The translations under genes and the position numbers were made by a program. 6,435 nucleotides of DNA, from NCBI GenBank assembly GCA_023128455.1, contig JAGMDW010000138.1, positions 1 to 6,435 of the forward strand, written 5' to 3'. Below, piece after piece: positions 6,397 to 6,435 of the stretch (its first letter is position 1; each line of letters begins with the position of its first letter). This DNA is from Desulfurellaceae bacterium (GTDB taxonomy: Bacteria > Campylobacterota_A > Desulfurellia > JAGGSF01). Under the pieces are notes generated by a model. That model was not told the DNA's origin and did no database searches. It worked only from the letters and a program-made list of their open reading frames with translations.

Positions 6397-6435
6397 GTTT
6401 GCTTGCAACTGCTAAAGATAGTTGTCAAGACAAAC
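6397..6435. repeat. Palindromic repeat, full copy 2 (ends at window edge)
   Basis: Second 39-base copy, with no differences from copy 1. It is separated from copy 1 by the 5-base tip CTTCG. Its last base is the last base of the window, so whether another tip and copy follow is unknown. Confidence 0.85.

Larger units (their letters stand above)
6330..6435. repeat. Tandem array of imperfect palindromes (39-base unit), reaching the window edge
   Basis: Two complete copies at 6353-6391 and 6397-6435 are identical over 39 bases, and 6330-6343 repeats the last 14 bases of the unit. Each unit is an imperfect inverted repeat: left arm GTTTG-CTTG-CAACT, 9-base loop GCTAAAGAT, right arm AGTTG-t-CAAG-a-CAAAC. 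The arms pair over 14 positions, with two single-base bulges on the right side. The copies are separated by short tips (6344-6352 and 6392-6396) that are themselves palindromic, so the array can also fold between copies. No open reading frame, RNA gene signature or insertion-sequence end is visible. It resembles REP-like intergenic repeat clusters; which family it belongs to cannot be told from one locus. Confidence 0.85.

Noticed and set aside
6330..6435. Possible CRISPR array, because identical 39-base repeats are separated by differing short sequences.
   Set aside because: The intervening sequences are only 9 and 5 bases, both self-palindromic, far shorter than CRISPR spacers, and no cas gene is present.

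Overview
The window is almost entirely one minus-strand operon for the F-type ATP synthase. Read in the direction of transcription (right to left), it encodes b' (6262-5849), b (5839-5294), delta (5297-4743), alpha (4731-3217), gamma (3213-2347), beta (2330-918) and epsilon (911-510). A MotA/TolQ/ExbB-family protein then starts at 513 and runs off the left edge. Gaps between genes are 3 to 16 bases, with two 4-base stop/start overlaps (b/delta and epsilon/tolQ). No terminator is visible between genes, so the block looks like one transcript.

The sequence is AT-rich. The proteins are ordinary and full length by family standards, with intact P-loops and catalytic residues in alpha and beta. Subunits a (atpB) and c (atpE) are absent. 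The operon instead opens with a b'/b pair directly behind a plausible promoter, so a and c are probably encoded elsewhere. Split F1/stator operons of this order are known in Campylobacterota and in lineages formerly called Deltaproteobacteria. In Campylobacter the epsilon gene is also followed by an exbB/tolQ-type gene. The TolQ-like protein and a b subunit with an apparent signal peptide suggest a Gram-negative bacterium of that broad kind, but I cannot name the genus from this sequence.

Right-hand end (6263-6435): next to the operon lies the ribosome-binding region of atpF', a candidate sigma70-type promoter (TTGCAT, 17 bases, TAAATT with an extended -10 TG) and a small palindrome over the -35 element. 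Beyond it is a tandem array of imperfect palindromes: two identical 39-base copies plus a 14-base partial copy, separated by short tips that are themselves palindromic. This array is the only part of the window not explained by housekeeping genes. It ends exactly at the window edge, so its extent is unknown.

How the genes work together: b' and b form the peripheral stator stalk anchored in the inner membrane. Delta joins the stalk to the alpha3-beta3 head, where catalysis occurs. Gamma and epsilon form the rotating central stalk. The TolQ/ExbB-like protein is a different machine driven by the proton-motive force, and the 4-base overlap suggests it is translated together with epsilon. I found no evidence of a new multi-gene system in this window.
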